NCBI GenBank assembly: GCA_002340325.1
Contig: DDLV01000032.1
Coordinates: 12,081 to 76,080, forward strand
DNA: 64,000 nucleotides
DNA from: Glaciecola sp. UBA2563
GTDB taxonomy: Bacteria; Pseudomonadota; Gammaproteobacteria; Enterobacterales; Alteromonadaceae
Direction: 5' to 3'
Shown: positions 1 through 8,432 of the stretch, in pieces
Numbering within the stretch: the first letter of the stretch is position 1
Layout: the number at the start of each line of letters is the position of its first letter
Made by a program: the position numbers and the translations under genes
The notes under the pieces: model-generated
What the model was told of the DNA's origin: nothing
The model's input: the letters and a program-made list of their open reading frames with translations, nothing else
Databases searched by the model: none

Positions 1-419
1 ATAGGCATCGCGAAACCACCACATACAACGTCACCAAGTACGTCATAAAATACGAAGTCAAGATCGTCTTCGTATGCACCTTCTTCTTCTAAGAAGTTGA
101 TAGCAGTGATAACACCACGACCGGCACATCCAACACCTGGCTCTGGACCACCAGACTCAACGCACTTAACGTCGCCGTAGCCGATTTTTAATACATCTTC
201 TAATTCAAGATCTTCAACTGTTCCTGCTTCAGCCGCCATTTCCATGATGGTGTTTTGAGCTTTTGAGTGAAGGATTAGACGAGTTGAGTCCGCTTTAGGG
301 TCACAACCAACAATCATCACTTTTTTGCCAGCTTCTGCTAAAGCAGCTACCAAGTTTTGAGTAGTAGTGGATTTACCGATACCACCTTTCCCGTATATTG
401 CACATTGACGCATAGCCAT
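1..419 (-). CDS. nifH: Nitrogenase iron protein NifH, 5' part (cut by the left window edge)
   Basis: Iron protein (dinitrogenase reductase), the ATP-dependent electron donor to the MoFe protein in nitrogen fixation; cytoplasmic homodimer sharing a 4Fe-4S cluster. The reverse strand from an ATG at 419 reads MAMRQCAIYGKGGIGKST, which contains the P-loop, followed by VGCDPKADSTRLIL (switch I). The two cluster cysteines are visible in GCAGRGVI and VVCGGFAMP. About 140 of the usual roughly 290 residues are present and the frame is open to the edge. A GGAG Shine-Dalgarno sequence lies at 428-431. nifDK would be expected further left, outside the window. Control by sigma-54 and NifA is shown by sites at 522-537 and 596-621. 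Identification is secure; whether the gene is functional cannot be judged from half of it. Confidence 0.98.
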   Translation of the reverse strand, partial: MAMRQCAIYGKGGIGKSTTTQNLVAALAEAGKKVMIVGCDPKADSTRLILHSKAQNTIMEMAAEAGTVEDLELEDVLKIGYGDVKCVESGGPEPGVGCAGRGVITAINFLEEEGAYEDDLDFVFYDVLGDVVCGGFAMP

Positions 420-521
420 TTTGACATCTCCTTTAATAAGTTTTGTCTTGTCCTAGATATTCGCAAATTCGCTTGTTGGACATGTTCACTTGCAACACTA
501 GCAAGTAGGCAGTTTCACTAG

Positions 522-537
522 AGCAGTCTTTGTGCCA
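522..537 (-). promoter_or_regulatory. Sigma-54 (-24/-12) promoter of nifH
   Basis: The minus strand reads TGGCACAAAGACTGCT. It has the GG and GC dinucleotides separated by exactly ten bases and otherwise matches the RpoN consensus TGGCAC-N5-TTGCA closely. It lies about 105 bases upstream of the nifH start codon, leaving a leader of roughly 90 nt. Position and match make it the nifH promoter with good confidence. Confidence 0.88.
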
Positions 538-595
538 CAGGCCGGAATTTTAGTTAAGTGATTGAAATATATATAGATGTATACAGGGTGAATTT

Positions 596-621
596 TGTGT
601 TGTTATGTACACTACACGACA
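596..621. promoter_or_regulatory. Three overlapping NifA upstream activator sites (TGT-N10-ACA)
   Basis: The NifA consensus TGT-N10-ACA occurs three times in nested register, at 596-611, 601-616 and 606-621, stepped by five bases. The group is centred about 75 bp upstream of the -24 element, a normal distance for an enhancer-type site that contacts sigma-54 polymerase by looping. The motif is palindromic, so strand cannot be assigned. The five-base stepping means sites on alternating helix faces; at most one or two dimers could bind at once. Confidence 0.75.
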
Positions 622-752
622 ATTTTTGGAGATTGTTGTATCAATAGTGACTTTACTACAATGCGTTTTGTGAGAGTTGGCATGCTGTTTCCTGCGTCAA
701 AACAGCCAGTTTTGCAGATTTGTAAACGGTATATTTAATGATATATCAACGT

Positions 753-1535
753 TTAGGTAAGCGACTTTTTGTGCTGTAACGCTAAATTCAATTGCGAGAA
801 ATATTGTGCCAAATGCGACCAGATGACATCGCATTCAGTTTTGTCTGGATAAAGTCCCTGCTTTGCCTCTTCCGACTTCATAGTACCCGCTGCCAAAAAG
901 TGGTTTTTAATTCGATGGCGTTGCACACAGGCTTCAAACGCTCGGGCGGTTAACTCCTCAGGTTTGGCGTAATAAAACGAATTTTGTTTTTTATCTTGAC
1001 TGATACTCGTCTTAACAAGCCTGCTCGGTTCGTTTTCTCTTAAAAAGATGCAAGCAAATACACTTGCTAGCGACTGATTTAAGGGGTGGTCCTCCAGCTT
1101 TGCTTTGCTGTTAAGCCAGAAAGCAGAAGCGAAGGTGTTTAGCTGCTTTGTTTTGAACATTTTGTTGCTGATGTAATGATCAAACCCATGCCACCACTCA
1201 TGCGCAAGTGCACCACCCCCTGCACGTTTGGCCAAGCTTAGCATTCGCTCTGAAGGTGAATAGTGTGCTTTTGTGTATCGGTTACCACCAGTACCATAAG
1301 CGATGGATAACTCTCCGCGCAATGAAATTATGTCGCTAGACACTTGCAGAATATCAGCCAAGTCGCAAAGTGCATCGAAGAACAAATTCGCAGCTAGCTG
1401 TTGCTCTTTTGGCTTAACCCAATTTCCAACTTTCGCGGTTTTAAAACCAAAATACTTAACAATATCAGCAAAGGACACATCAGCGCCATCTCTATGGCTT
1501 TCACCATTTCTATAGTAATTTGGTAATGGACTCAT
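753..1535 (-). CDS. LPD1/CLCA_X-like protein with a HEWWH metallopeptidase-type motif
   Basis: 260-residue soluble protein with no signal peptide or membrane segment. A zinc-protease-like motif HEWWHGFDH sits at residues 112-120, after a glycine-rich stretch (RAGGGALA). It resembles the LPD1 domain of phage and plasmid polyvalent proteins and the proteins labelled CLCA_X in alteromonads. In classical metallopeptidases HExxH binds zinc and activates water, but activity of this family is not established to my knowledge. The gene ends about 130 bp beyond the NifA sites and faces the same way as nifH; the nifH promoter lies between them, so co-transcription is not required. There is no strong Shine-Dalgarno sequence at the ATG at 1535. 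Real gene very likely; function unknown. Confidence 0.75.
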   Translation of the reverse strand: MSPLPNYYRNGESHRDGADVSFADIVKYFGFKTAKVGNWVKPKEQQLAANLFFDALCDLADILQVSSDIISLRGELSIAYGTGGNRYTKAHYSPSERMLSLAKRAGGGALAHEWWHGFDHYISNKMFKTKQLNTFASAFWLNSKAKLEDHPLNQSLASVFACIFLRENEPSRLVKTSISQDKKQNSFYYAKPEELTARAFEACVQRHRIKNHFLAAGTMKSEEAKQGLYPDKTECDVIWSHLAQYFSQLNLALQHKKSLT

Positions 1536-1614
1536 CAGGTACTAATCACCGCGACGACGTTCTAGAAATAGGCTTTTCAGAGAAGGTCATATCCGAATAC
1601 AGAGGTTTACAGGT

Positions 1615-2736
1615 CTACGCTGTTTTTCCAACGATAACACGCTTTAAAGGGGTTTTCAGTACCAGTACGAAATAGCTAAATGCAATAATGGGCAGTGAAA
1701 ACATAAGCGTTAATAAGTATTTTATAAAGCTAGGCAAGTCTAACACAGATACTATACCTCCAGCGGCTACGACAATCGGAAAGTGAATCAAATATACCCA
1801 GTACGATGCTTTACTGAATTCATCTCCTATTCGCGTTGGTTTGCTCAAATGAAGATGGAACCACCCTATCAATGCGATTGTCATGCACATGCCGACAATA
1901 CCGTTGGTGGTGCCCGCGACAATGCCCATGAAAACATCAATATTGTGTTCATCGAACAATCGCGCTCTACTCGCCCAAATGCAAAGTGGCGTAGTGACCA
2001 AAGCAACGGCAAAACTCATCAGCCACCTACGCTTAAAGACGTCAATAATGGTCTGGTAATGGTAGGTAAGCCAACCCAATATAAAATATCCCAATAACGT
2101 TATTTGCATTGACCAGTGTGTTCCCCTGCCGGTGTCTAAAATATACGATGGCACTGTGCCAATGCAGGCGATAAGCACAAGGATCAAAATGCAATTATCA
2201 CTTTTCAGACAACGCGCGACATTTGAAGACAACTTACTTGTTAACTGTGAGACGTTCAACATCCATAAACCAGCACACGAAATGGCTGTGAATACCAGTA
2301 AAGATATCAAAAACCAAAGGTGATATACCTTGCCCCACCTAAGCCATTCTCCAGTTAAAAAAATAGACAAGCCCGCTCCTATCGAGTCAAATTCGACAAC
2401 GCCTGCGGAAAAGTGATAAGCGCCTCGCATCAGAGGAGAAATACAAATATACGCAACCAGTAGCGGCAGGAAAATTCGCGTGAATCGATTTTTCCACAAA
2501 CTACCTGTTCCCTTTTTCTCGAAGATTAGGGCAGAGGCAAAACCGGCCGTGACGAAAAAAGCTTGCATGGCAAACGCATAAAGAAATACGCCAGCGTAGT
2601 CAAAACTGACATGTGCACTAGGATCATTAAATGCTCTAGGCACGGTAACATAAGGCAACAATGGGTGACCCAACATCACAACGAACATCATACTAGTGCG
2701 TAAATGGTCAATCGCGTGATAGCGATTTTTGTTCAT
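1615..2736 (-). CDS. Membrane acyltransferase, acyltransferase-3 family (OpgC-like)
   Basis: 373-residue integral membrane protein with about ten hydrophobic segments. The N-terminus (YHAIDHLRTSMMFVVMLGHP) and the following AFFVTAGF resemble acyltransferase-3 proteins such as OpgC and OafA, which acylate periplasmic glucans or surface sugars from a cytoplasmic donor. The conserved family histidine is present near the first segment (IDHLR). The carboxyl end keeps the YWVYLIHFPIVV stretch typical of the last helices. No sugar-modification genes are adjacent, so the acceptor is unknown. The neighbour at 2920 is divergent, with 183 bp between them. Confidence 0.82.
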   Translation of the reverse strand: MNKNRYHAIDHLRTSMMFVVMLGHPLLPYVTVPRAFNDPSAHVSFDYAGVFLYAFAMQAFFVTAGFASALIFEKKGTGSLWKNRFTRIFLPLLVAYICISPLMRGAYHFSAGVVEFDSIGAGLSIFLTGEWLRWGKVYHLWFLISLLVFTAISCAGLWMLNVSQLTSKLSSNVARCLKSDNCILILVLIACIGTVPSYILDTGRGTHWSMQITLLGYFILGWLTYHYQTIIDVFKRRWLMSFAVALVTTPLCIWASRARLFDEHNIDVFMGIVAGTTNGIVGMCMTIALIGWFHLHLSKPTRIGDEFSKASYWVYLIHFPIVVAAGGIVSVLDLPSFIKYLLTLMFSLPIIAFSYFVLVLKTPLKRVIVGKTA

Positions 2737-2919
2737 TATCCACCTTTACCTGTTAGCTTGAATACGTCTGTCAGAATGTATACTTGATTAGAGTTTTTAT
2801 AGTCTTTAAATCAAATAAGAAAGATCCTGAATCAGTGTTTTAATAGTAACGACTTTATATTGGTCAGTATCGGCACTATAGACAGACACTTTGAAAAATG
2901 ATCAAACGGGTAGAACGAA

Positions 2920-3552
2920 ATGAAAACTGCGAGAAGAAATGTCTTGAAAGCAGGGCTTACTGCGCCCTTCGTTGTTAGCGCGGCAAGCGCTTCGGAATTA
3001 CTACCAACACCTCCGGAAGTGGAAGGTCCCTTTTACCCTACAATTGCACAAAAAGATAAAGATTTCGATCTTACTCGAGTGCAAGGCCAACAAAGCACTG
3101 CATCAGGAGAAGTGCTAGAAGTACATGGTAAGGTAGTCGACCAACAGGGCAATCCCATTGAAGATGCAAGTGTTGATTTATGGCAAGCCAATACATATGG
3201 TCGTTATCGTCATCCAGCTGATACAAGCGAGGGCAAGTTAGATCAGGCTTTCCAAGGTTGGGCGATCGTACCGTCAGCCAGTGATGGTACGTTTCGCTTT
3301 AAAACAGTAAAACCTGGTGCGTACAAAGTTGCTAAAGATTGGTCTCGTCCGCCACATATACATTTTAAAGTAAGCAAACGAGGATATCGTGAAATCACGA
3401 CGCAGATGTACTTTCCGGATGAGCCGTTGAACGATATTGATAGACTACTTCTCAGGCACAATAAAGAAGCCCGTAGGGCAATGATCTCAACACTTGTGGG
3501 CAATACTGCAATACCAATTTATCGCTATCAAGTCGTACTTGAACGGGTTTAG
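2920..3552 (+). CDS. Exported intradiol ring-cleavage dioxygenase-type protein
   Basis: 210 residues. A Tat-like leader (MKTARRNVLKAGLTAPFVVS) is followed by an intradiol dioxygenase core. All four expected non-haem Fe(III) ligands can be placed: Tyr96 in YGRYRHP, Tyr135 in KPGAY, and His146 and His148 in RPPHIHF. EGPFYP near residue 35 is the usual entry to the domain. Known relatives (protocatechuate 3,4-dioxygenase beta chain) cleave catecholic substrates between the hydroxyls. Exported members are less well understood and may act on plant- or algal-derived catechols. No aromatic catabolism genes surround it, so the substrate is open. It is shorter than the catabolic enzymes and appears complete. 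Confidence 0.85.
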   Translation: MKTARRNVLKAGLTAPFVVSAASASELLPTPPEVEGPFYPTIAQKDKDFDLTRVQGQQSTASGEVLEVHGKVVDQQGNPIEDASVDLWQANTYGRYRHPADTSEGKLDQAFQGWAIVPSASDGTFRFKTVKPGAYKVAKDWSRPPHIHFKVSKRGYREITTQMYFPDEPLNDIDRLLLRHNKEARRAMISTLVGNTAIPIYRYQVVLERV

Positions 3553-3759
3553 CTTAAATTGCGCTTTTGCACCTCAATTCTGACAAGTTTGATATAAAGC
3601 AAAAGATTTTTGCGTTTTTGCATAGCATAAGTCGCAATAACTCCTAGACTTAACATAAGAACTCGTGTCCATATTCTCTACTAATCGCTCTCAATTCGTT
3701 TCTTCGAATGATGTTTTTCTGCTTTTAGATATTCTCCGGGCAAACAAATAGGAAAAACA

Positions 3760-3957
3760 GTGACCAACATAGTGAAGTTTTTGCCAAGAGCTCAGCGCAA
3801 ACAACGCGAACTCGTAAATGCTCGCGTAGACAAAATTGTTGATGAGTCAAAACGCATGACGCAACTTTCAAACAGCTTTGCTCATCGTGCTAAGCTGATA
3901 AGTAGACAGCAACAAAGCTTTAGCCTATTGTTGGTTAAAGCTTGTAACCTAGAATAA
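3760..3957 (+). CDS. Small basic, helical protein of unknown function
   Basis: 65 residues starting at a GTG at 3760, preceded by an AGGAAA ribosome-site-like sequence. It is rich in Arg, Lys and Gln with no membrane segment, and the composition looks like one long helix (KFLPRAQRKQRELVNARVDK). I do not recognise a family. It sits alone between a dioxygenase gene and the convergent thioredoxin-like gene. It is supported by a plausible start and the empty space around it, but could be spurious. Confidence 0.5.
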   Translation: MTNIVKFLPRAQRKQRELVNARVDKIVDESKRMTQLSNSFAHRAKLISRQQQSFSLLLVKACNLE

Positions 3958-3984
3958 GTTAAGTCGTTTAATCAAGCTGCAGCG

Positions 3985-4590
3985 CTAGCTTTTATACTTA
4001 ATTGAACAACCGTATGGTGGCGTAAGTGTCTTCTCTGGTGAGTTACCCGCCATCAATGCCTTCATGCCTTCGACAACATAGTTAACGGCTTTAGGGATAT
4101 CAGTTGGATTAGCGGACTTTATGCTGTCTATCGCACCGGCATAGCGTAAATCGCCCTCTGGATCAATGATATACATGTGAGGTGTTGTTTTCGCTTGATA
4201 CATTTTGCCGACCGTCCCTTCCGGATCAAACAAAACATGTTTAGGTGCAGCTTCTCTCGTTTCTGTCAGCTCATTTGCTTCATCGGCAGTGACATACCCC
4301 TGTTTTCCTGGTGCAGATGATATAATGGATAACCAGACGACTTCCTCATCGCCGTAGTCTCGCTGCATGTCTTGCATATTATCACTGCCATAGTGCTTTA
4401 CAACGTAAGGGCAAAGGTGATTGGTCCATTCTAGAATTACATACTTACCTTTATAATCATCTAAAGAGACGGTTTCTCCCATACTGTTTTGCAATGTGAA
4501 GGTGGGTGCTGCTTCTTCAATTTTTGCAGCAAATGCACTGACCGATAGCATCGCTGCAGTGCCTAATAACAAAAGACGTCTAATTAACAT
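3985..4590 (-). CDS. Periplasmic thioredoxin-fold protein (AhpC/TSA-redoxin type, single cysteine)
   Basis: 201 residues from the ATG at 4590, which has a GAGGAGC Shine-Dalgarno sequence; longer starts lack one. A signal peptide (MLIRRLLLLGTAAMLSVSAF) is followed by a thioredoxin fold whose motif is NHLCPYVVKHY, with one cysteine at residue 60 instead of a CXXC pair. That is normal for a known subgroup of redoxin proteins with a CPxV-KHY motif. Its start overlaps the 3' end of the DsbD-like gene by 11 bp, indicating translational coupling and a shared thiol-redox job in the periplasm; the DsbD-like protein may reduce it. Exact substrate unknown. Confidence 0.85.
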   Translation of the reverse strand: MLIRRLLLLGTAAMLSVSAFAAKIEEAAPTFTLQNSMGETVSLDDYKGKYVILEWTNHLCPYVVKHYGSDNMQDMQRDYGDEEVVWLSIISSAPGKQGYVTADEANELTETREAAPKHVLFDPEGTVGKMYQAKTTPHMYIIDPEGDLRYAGAIDSIKSANPTDIPKAVNYVVEGMKALMAGNSPEKTLTPPYGCSIKYKS

Positions 4591-6640
4591 AACTAAGCTC
4601 CTCTTTGGCTTTATTAATGGCATCCACAACGATGCCCGGTGTTAAAACTTGTGGTAAAACGGTATGGGTAGCAGTCCCGGCATATACTACATATAGCGGT
4701 ACTCCAGCCCTTTCATAGTGCTTTAAATACGTTAAAATTTCGTCGTTTTTGCTGGTCCAATCGCCAACCATATAGTGTACATTTTCATCCTCCAGTGCAC
4801 TCTGAACTGCAGCAGTATTCAGTGCTACCTGTTCATTCACTTTACACGTGATGCACCAGTCGGCTGTCATATTTACTACTACGACCTGTTGTTCTCTTTT
4901 AAGTGCATCTAACGAGGCTGGATCATAGTTTCTTACATTTGATGCGGTATCAGCGGTGTTTGATGAGACTGCTGTCGAGGGAAGACTTACTAACGCGGGA
5001 AGTACTATGCAAGCGAGCATCAGCCCAATGAAAGAAACTCGCCAGATACGATGGGTTTTATCGCTAATCCATGCGCAAAAACTAAACAGAATTAGAGATA
5101 ACATCAAAATGAATTGTGCAACCAATCCTTGCTGACTAGCATAGACCCAAACTAACCATGCGGTGGTAGCAAACATTGGAAACGCCAAGATGTGTTTAAA
5201 GGTCACCATCCACGCGCCAGGAGATGGTATCCAACGCTGCAGGGTTGTCGATACAAACACCAATGTAAGTGGCAGAGCAAACCCAAGTGCTAAAGAATTA
5301 AATATGGCTATAGATAGTAAAGGCTCACTTACAAGAGCGACACCAAGGGCTGCAGCCATGAATGGAGCGGTACATGGCGACGCAACAATGACAGCCAACA
5401 AACCTGTAAAAAAATGACTTTTTGCTGTGTTGCCTGTGACTAGAGATTCACCGACCCCTGCCATTCTGCTGCCAACACTGAAGATATCTAATAACACCAA
5501 CCCTATAAATGTGAACAGAAAGGCTAATAACCAAATCACCATGGGTGATTGCATATGAAAGCCCCAACCAAGCTGCTCACTGCCTTGTTTTAACATCAAA
5601 ACCGTGATGGCGAATGCGTTAAAGCAAACAACAACGCCGAACAAGTAAGCCAATTTGTGACGTAAAGATTGAGAACGTTGTTGCAGAGCCAGTGCTTTTA
5701 TCGAAAGGATCGGTAACACACAGGGCATAATATTTAGGATAAGACCGCCTAAAAACGCAAATCCCAAAATGGCGAAAATGCCGTATTGACTGCCTTCGTC
5801 CATATTGATGTTCGCAGATGCCAACGTTGCAGTGACATAAAAAGCATCATTATCATTTACAAGCAAAAAGTCCGCGGTCGTTGGATCGCCCGAAAAATAA
5901 GCAGAACGCGCCATTAAAATATTTATAGTCCCATCCGTGCTAATTATCTGTTGAGAAGCTGCGTGATCAATTAAGTCAGATCTGAATGGGAATGCGTACC
6001 AACCGTCATTTTTAGACGATGAAAGCTGCAGCGCTATGTGGTTTTCATTGATTTCAAAACGTGCGTCAACGTCTTGTTGTTGCGGTATCTCAATTTTGGT
6101 TTGTGCAAATTGGGTGGCATACTCTGTGGGACTAGGGGCATTGTCAACGGGCAGACTAAGCGAAAGGGTTGCCCAGCCGGGAATGCAGTCTTCTTTACAG
6201 ACCAGCCAAGATAAGTCTGCGGTGATTTGGACGTTCTCTCCCACAATTGCATTAGAAGGTGTTACCACCTCAAACATCAATAAGTGTTCATTGCTATACC
6301 CATAATTTGACAAATGCGCGACAGGAATGACATCAGGAATTGGCCACAATAACTCACCGAACGTAAGCTCAGCATTTGCGCTAAGTGACGCTTTCGGCGC
6401 TTCACCGCTATCCCCAGGATTCAACCAGTAAGTATGCCATTCTTTTTCTGGCGACATGCGAACAGCAAGTAACTGTGTTGAACCGGGTCGAAGTGCGTCT
6501 TCTTCACTTATTAAGGCAACTTTAATATGGGGGCCTTCGCCCTGCCATGATTCAAGCTCAGCGTATGACCAATTTGAAATTGAAAAAAGCGCTATACACG
6601 CAAAAATTCTAAAGGCACATTTACCCACACGTTCAAGCAT
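4580..6640 (-). CDS. DsbD/ScsB-family thiol:disulfide reductase
   Basis: About 686 residues from the ATG at 6640, which starts at a signal peptide (MLERVGKCAFRIFACIALF); an upstream start would add 30 residues of no obvious function. Order of domains: periplasmic N-terminal DsbD-alpha-like region with a cysteine pair in VCKEDCIPG; membrane region with the two conserved cysteines in NIMPCVLPI and ASPCTAPF; and a C-terminal thioredoxin domain with WCITCK. This architecture carries electrons from cytoplasmic thioredoxin to the periplasm. The longer N-terminal region resembles ScsB more than E. coli DsbD. It is coupled to the thioredoxin-like gene downstream, its probable client. Confidence 0.9.
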   Translation of the reverse strand: MLERVGKCAFRIFACIALFSISNWSYAELESWQGEGPHIKVALISEEDALRPGSTQLLAVRMSPEKEWHTYWLNPGDSGEAPKASLSANAELTFGELLWPIPDVIPVAHLSNYGYSNEHLLMFEVVTPSNAIVGENVQITADLSWLVCKEDCIPGWATLSLSLPVDNAPSPTEYATQFAQTKIEIPQQQDVDARFEINENHIALQLSSSKNDGWYAFPFRSDLIDHAASQQIISTDGTINILMARSAYFSGDPTTADFLLVNDNDAFYVTATLASANINMDEGSQYGIFAILGFAFLGGLILNIMPCVLPILSIKALALQQRSQSLRHKLAYLFGVVVCFNAFAITVLMLKQGSEQLGWGFHMQSPMVIWLLAFLFTFIGLVLLDIFSVGSRMAGVGESLVTGNTAKSHFFTGLLAVIVASPCTAPFMAAALGVALVSEPLLSIAIFNSLALGFALPLTLVFVSTTLQRWIPSPGAWMVTFKHILAFPMFATTAWLVWVYASQQGLVAQFILMLSLILFSFCAWISDKTHRIWRVSFIGLMLACIVLPALVSLPSTAVSSNTADTASNVRNYDPASLDALKREQQVVVVNMTADWCITCKVNEQVALNTAAVQSALEDENVHYMVGDWTSKNDEILTYLKHYERAGVPLYVVYAGTATHTVLPQVLTPGIVVDAINKAKEELSYVN

Positions 6641-6711
6641 TTTTAACAATAAGATCCCATATAAGCTGAGCACGTAAACATAATAAAGACTATAAAACTG
6701 ATGATGCACTG

Positions 6712-7119
6712 ATGTATAGACTATTTGCATTCATATTTGTTTCGTGTGTTTCATTTGTCGCGTTGGAGTGTTACGCAATGAACACGTTATCCGATCTGAT
6801 TTACAAACAACGAGTCATTATCGTTGACCAGCAACTTGTGGATATTGATACATTATCTGCGTCGAGGGATGCGCTTGATGACCGCAGGCTATCCATATTT
6901 TTAGTCAACGGTAAGCGCGTTACTCTATGGGAGAACGGAGATGTTGATAAACGTATTGCTGAAGAAATCATCGCGCGTTTAGGAAAGCAAAAAGGAATAC
7001 TTATAGGCCTTGATGGGGGCACTAAGATGCAGTTTGAAGCTCTCGACCTGCCTGATATTTTTTCTACGATTGATGTAATGCCAATGAGACAAGCAGAACT
7101 GAACCAAAATAATGATTAG
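6712..7119 (+). CDS. DUF4174 family secreted protein
   Basis: 135 residues with a signal peptide (MYRLFAFIFVSCVSFVALEC). The C-terminal half carries features usual for DUF4174: ILIGLDGGTKMQFE followed by FSTIDVMPMRQAEL. DUF4174 proteins have a small thioredoxin-like outline but no known activity; none of the usual redox cysteine pairs is present here. The gene is divergent from the DsbD-like gene, with 71 bp between the starts, so a shared regulatory region is possible. Confidence 0.8.
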   Translation: MYRLFAFIFVSCVSFVALECYAMNTLSDLIYKQRVIIVDQQLVDIDTLSASRDALDDRRLSIFLVNGKRVTLWENGDVDKRIAEEIIARLGKQKGILIGLDGGTKMQFEALDLPDIFSTIDVMPMRQAELNQNND

Positions 7120-7192
7120 ATGAACGGTTATTCGATGTAATGACATGATTTCAGAGCTCTGCTAAAGTGCAATAAAAACAAACTACGTCCTC

Positions 7193-8299
7193 ATGACAGA
7201 TTCCTTGCCCACGACTACACAAGAGAAAGTAGACCACGATGATGGTTTGACGGAACGCGTTCAGGAAAAGGCAAGCAATAATCCTCTCCTTAACCTACTT
7301 CGGGCATTCCAAGAATATATACAAGCAAGGATTGCGTCCATCAGAGGCTGGAAATTATCAGTCTGGGCACAGCAATACAATCCCTCGCAGTGGTGTTACT
7401 TTGCAGCCGGCATCCTTTTCATATTTGCAATCATAGGCAAAGAAGGGAATAGCTACAGCATCTTGGCTGGTTGGGTCGCATTTTTTGGATTAGGCCGAGA
7501 GCTACTGCATTTGTTTCAGCGTATATGGGACACCACGTTAGGCAAGGGTGCGATTCTTATCTTGTATGCCTCCACAGCAAACGTCGCACTGGCCTTCGCA
7601 GCAATGAAAATCAATTTGATTTCAGGCGTGGAGCCAATGCCCTTTGTGTTTACTTTAGGGTTTACCACGCTAGTGCTAATGCCTTTTTGGATAACACTCT
7701 CAACCGTATTGGTGTTCTTACTCTTTTTGATATTGGTAAATCTCTGGTTGCTAATACGGCTTCCAATTAAGCTAATTGGATTTGATATTCAATTACATTG
7801 GGAAGATAAGAAGCGCGCGGTGTTGACGATGTTTCTTCGAATTGCACTTATTCCGCTTGCCTTAGTCGCAATTCTAGAGGCTACGACGCCATATTTCGCA
7901 GACTTTATTGATGACCCAACGGATGGCGTGAGCACAGCAGAGCAGATTAGGCTTGAGTTTCAACAAGGCTTTGCCGACGGCGCAGGATTATCGACAGATT
8001 CTTCTTCCGAAGAGGACCAAGCGCCATTTGAGTCTGATACGTTAAACGACGTTATCGAAGAGGTCGAAGACAGAAAGCGGAAAGGTATGGTAATTAATCA
8101 ATTGATCGCTGATTTCATTTGGTATTTTGAAGCCTATCCTAAAAGTTTCTGTGAAAAACCAGAAAACGTTCGAAGTGTTCCCATCGAAGAGGGCGTAGTG
8201 TTGTTTATTCATGAAGATGAGAAAGAGGAAATCGGTTATCGATACGAAGTCGTGCCATGTGTTTTGCGTAACAACATGTTGACACCTTTGGAGCAGTAA
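7193..8299 (+). CDS. Hypothetical multi-pass membrane protein
   Basis: 368 residues, not recognised. A soluble N-terminal stretch of about 60 residues is followed by roughly five hydrophobic segments between residues 65 and 235 (for example CYFAAGILFIFAIIG, LSTVLVFLLFLILVNLWLLI). An acidic C-terminal region of about 130 residues follows (SSEEDQAPFESDTLNDVIEE) and is likely cytoplasmic. No catalytic motif seen. The ATG at 7193 has no clear Shine-Dalgarno sequence. It stands alone between the DUF4174 gene and a chemoreceptor gene. Confidence 0.7.
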   Translation: MTDSLPTTTQEKVDHDDGLTERVQEKASNNPLLNLLRAFQEYIQARIASIRGWKLSVWAQQYNPSQWCYFAAGILFIFAIIGKEGNSYSILAGWVAFFGLGRELLHLFQRIWDTTLGKGAILILYASTANVALAFAAMKINLISGVEPMPFVFTLGFTTLVLMPFWITLSTVLVFLLFLILVNLWLLIRLPIKLIGFDIQLHWEDKKRAVLTMFLRIALIPLALVAILEATTPYFADFIDDPTDGVSTAEQIRLEFQQGFADGAGLSTDSSSEEDQAPFESDTLNDVIEEVEDRKRKGMVINQLIADFIWYFEAYPKSFCEKPENVRSVPIEEGVVLFIHEDEKEEIGYRYEVVPCVLRNNMLTPLEQ

Positions 8300-8432
8300 T
8301 TGTCATTATCGAGCTTTCAACGCTGAAAATAATCCAAACGTCTACTTAATAATGTTTTGTGCTAACCGATAAACATGAAAGTGTGCGAAGCAGTATCGTT
8401 TTATACAATGTTTTTTTCAAAGGTTTAGTCCA

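Noticed and set aside
3985..4590. Loss of a CXXC cysteine as a damaged thioredoxin
   Set aside because: A single cysteine in a CPxV-KHY context is normal for this redoxin subgroup.
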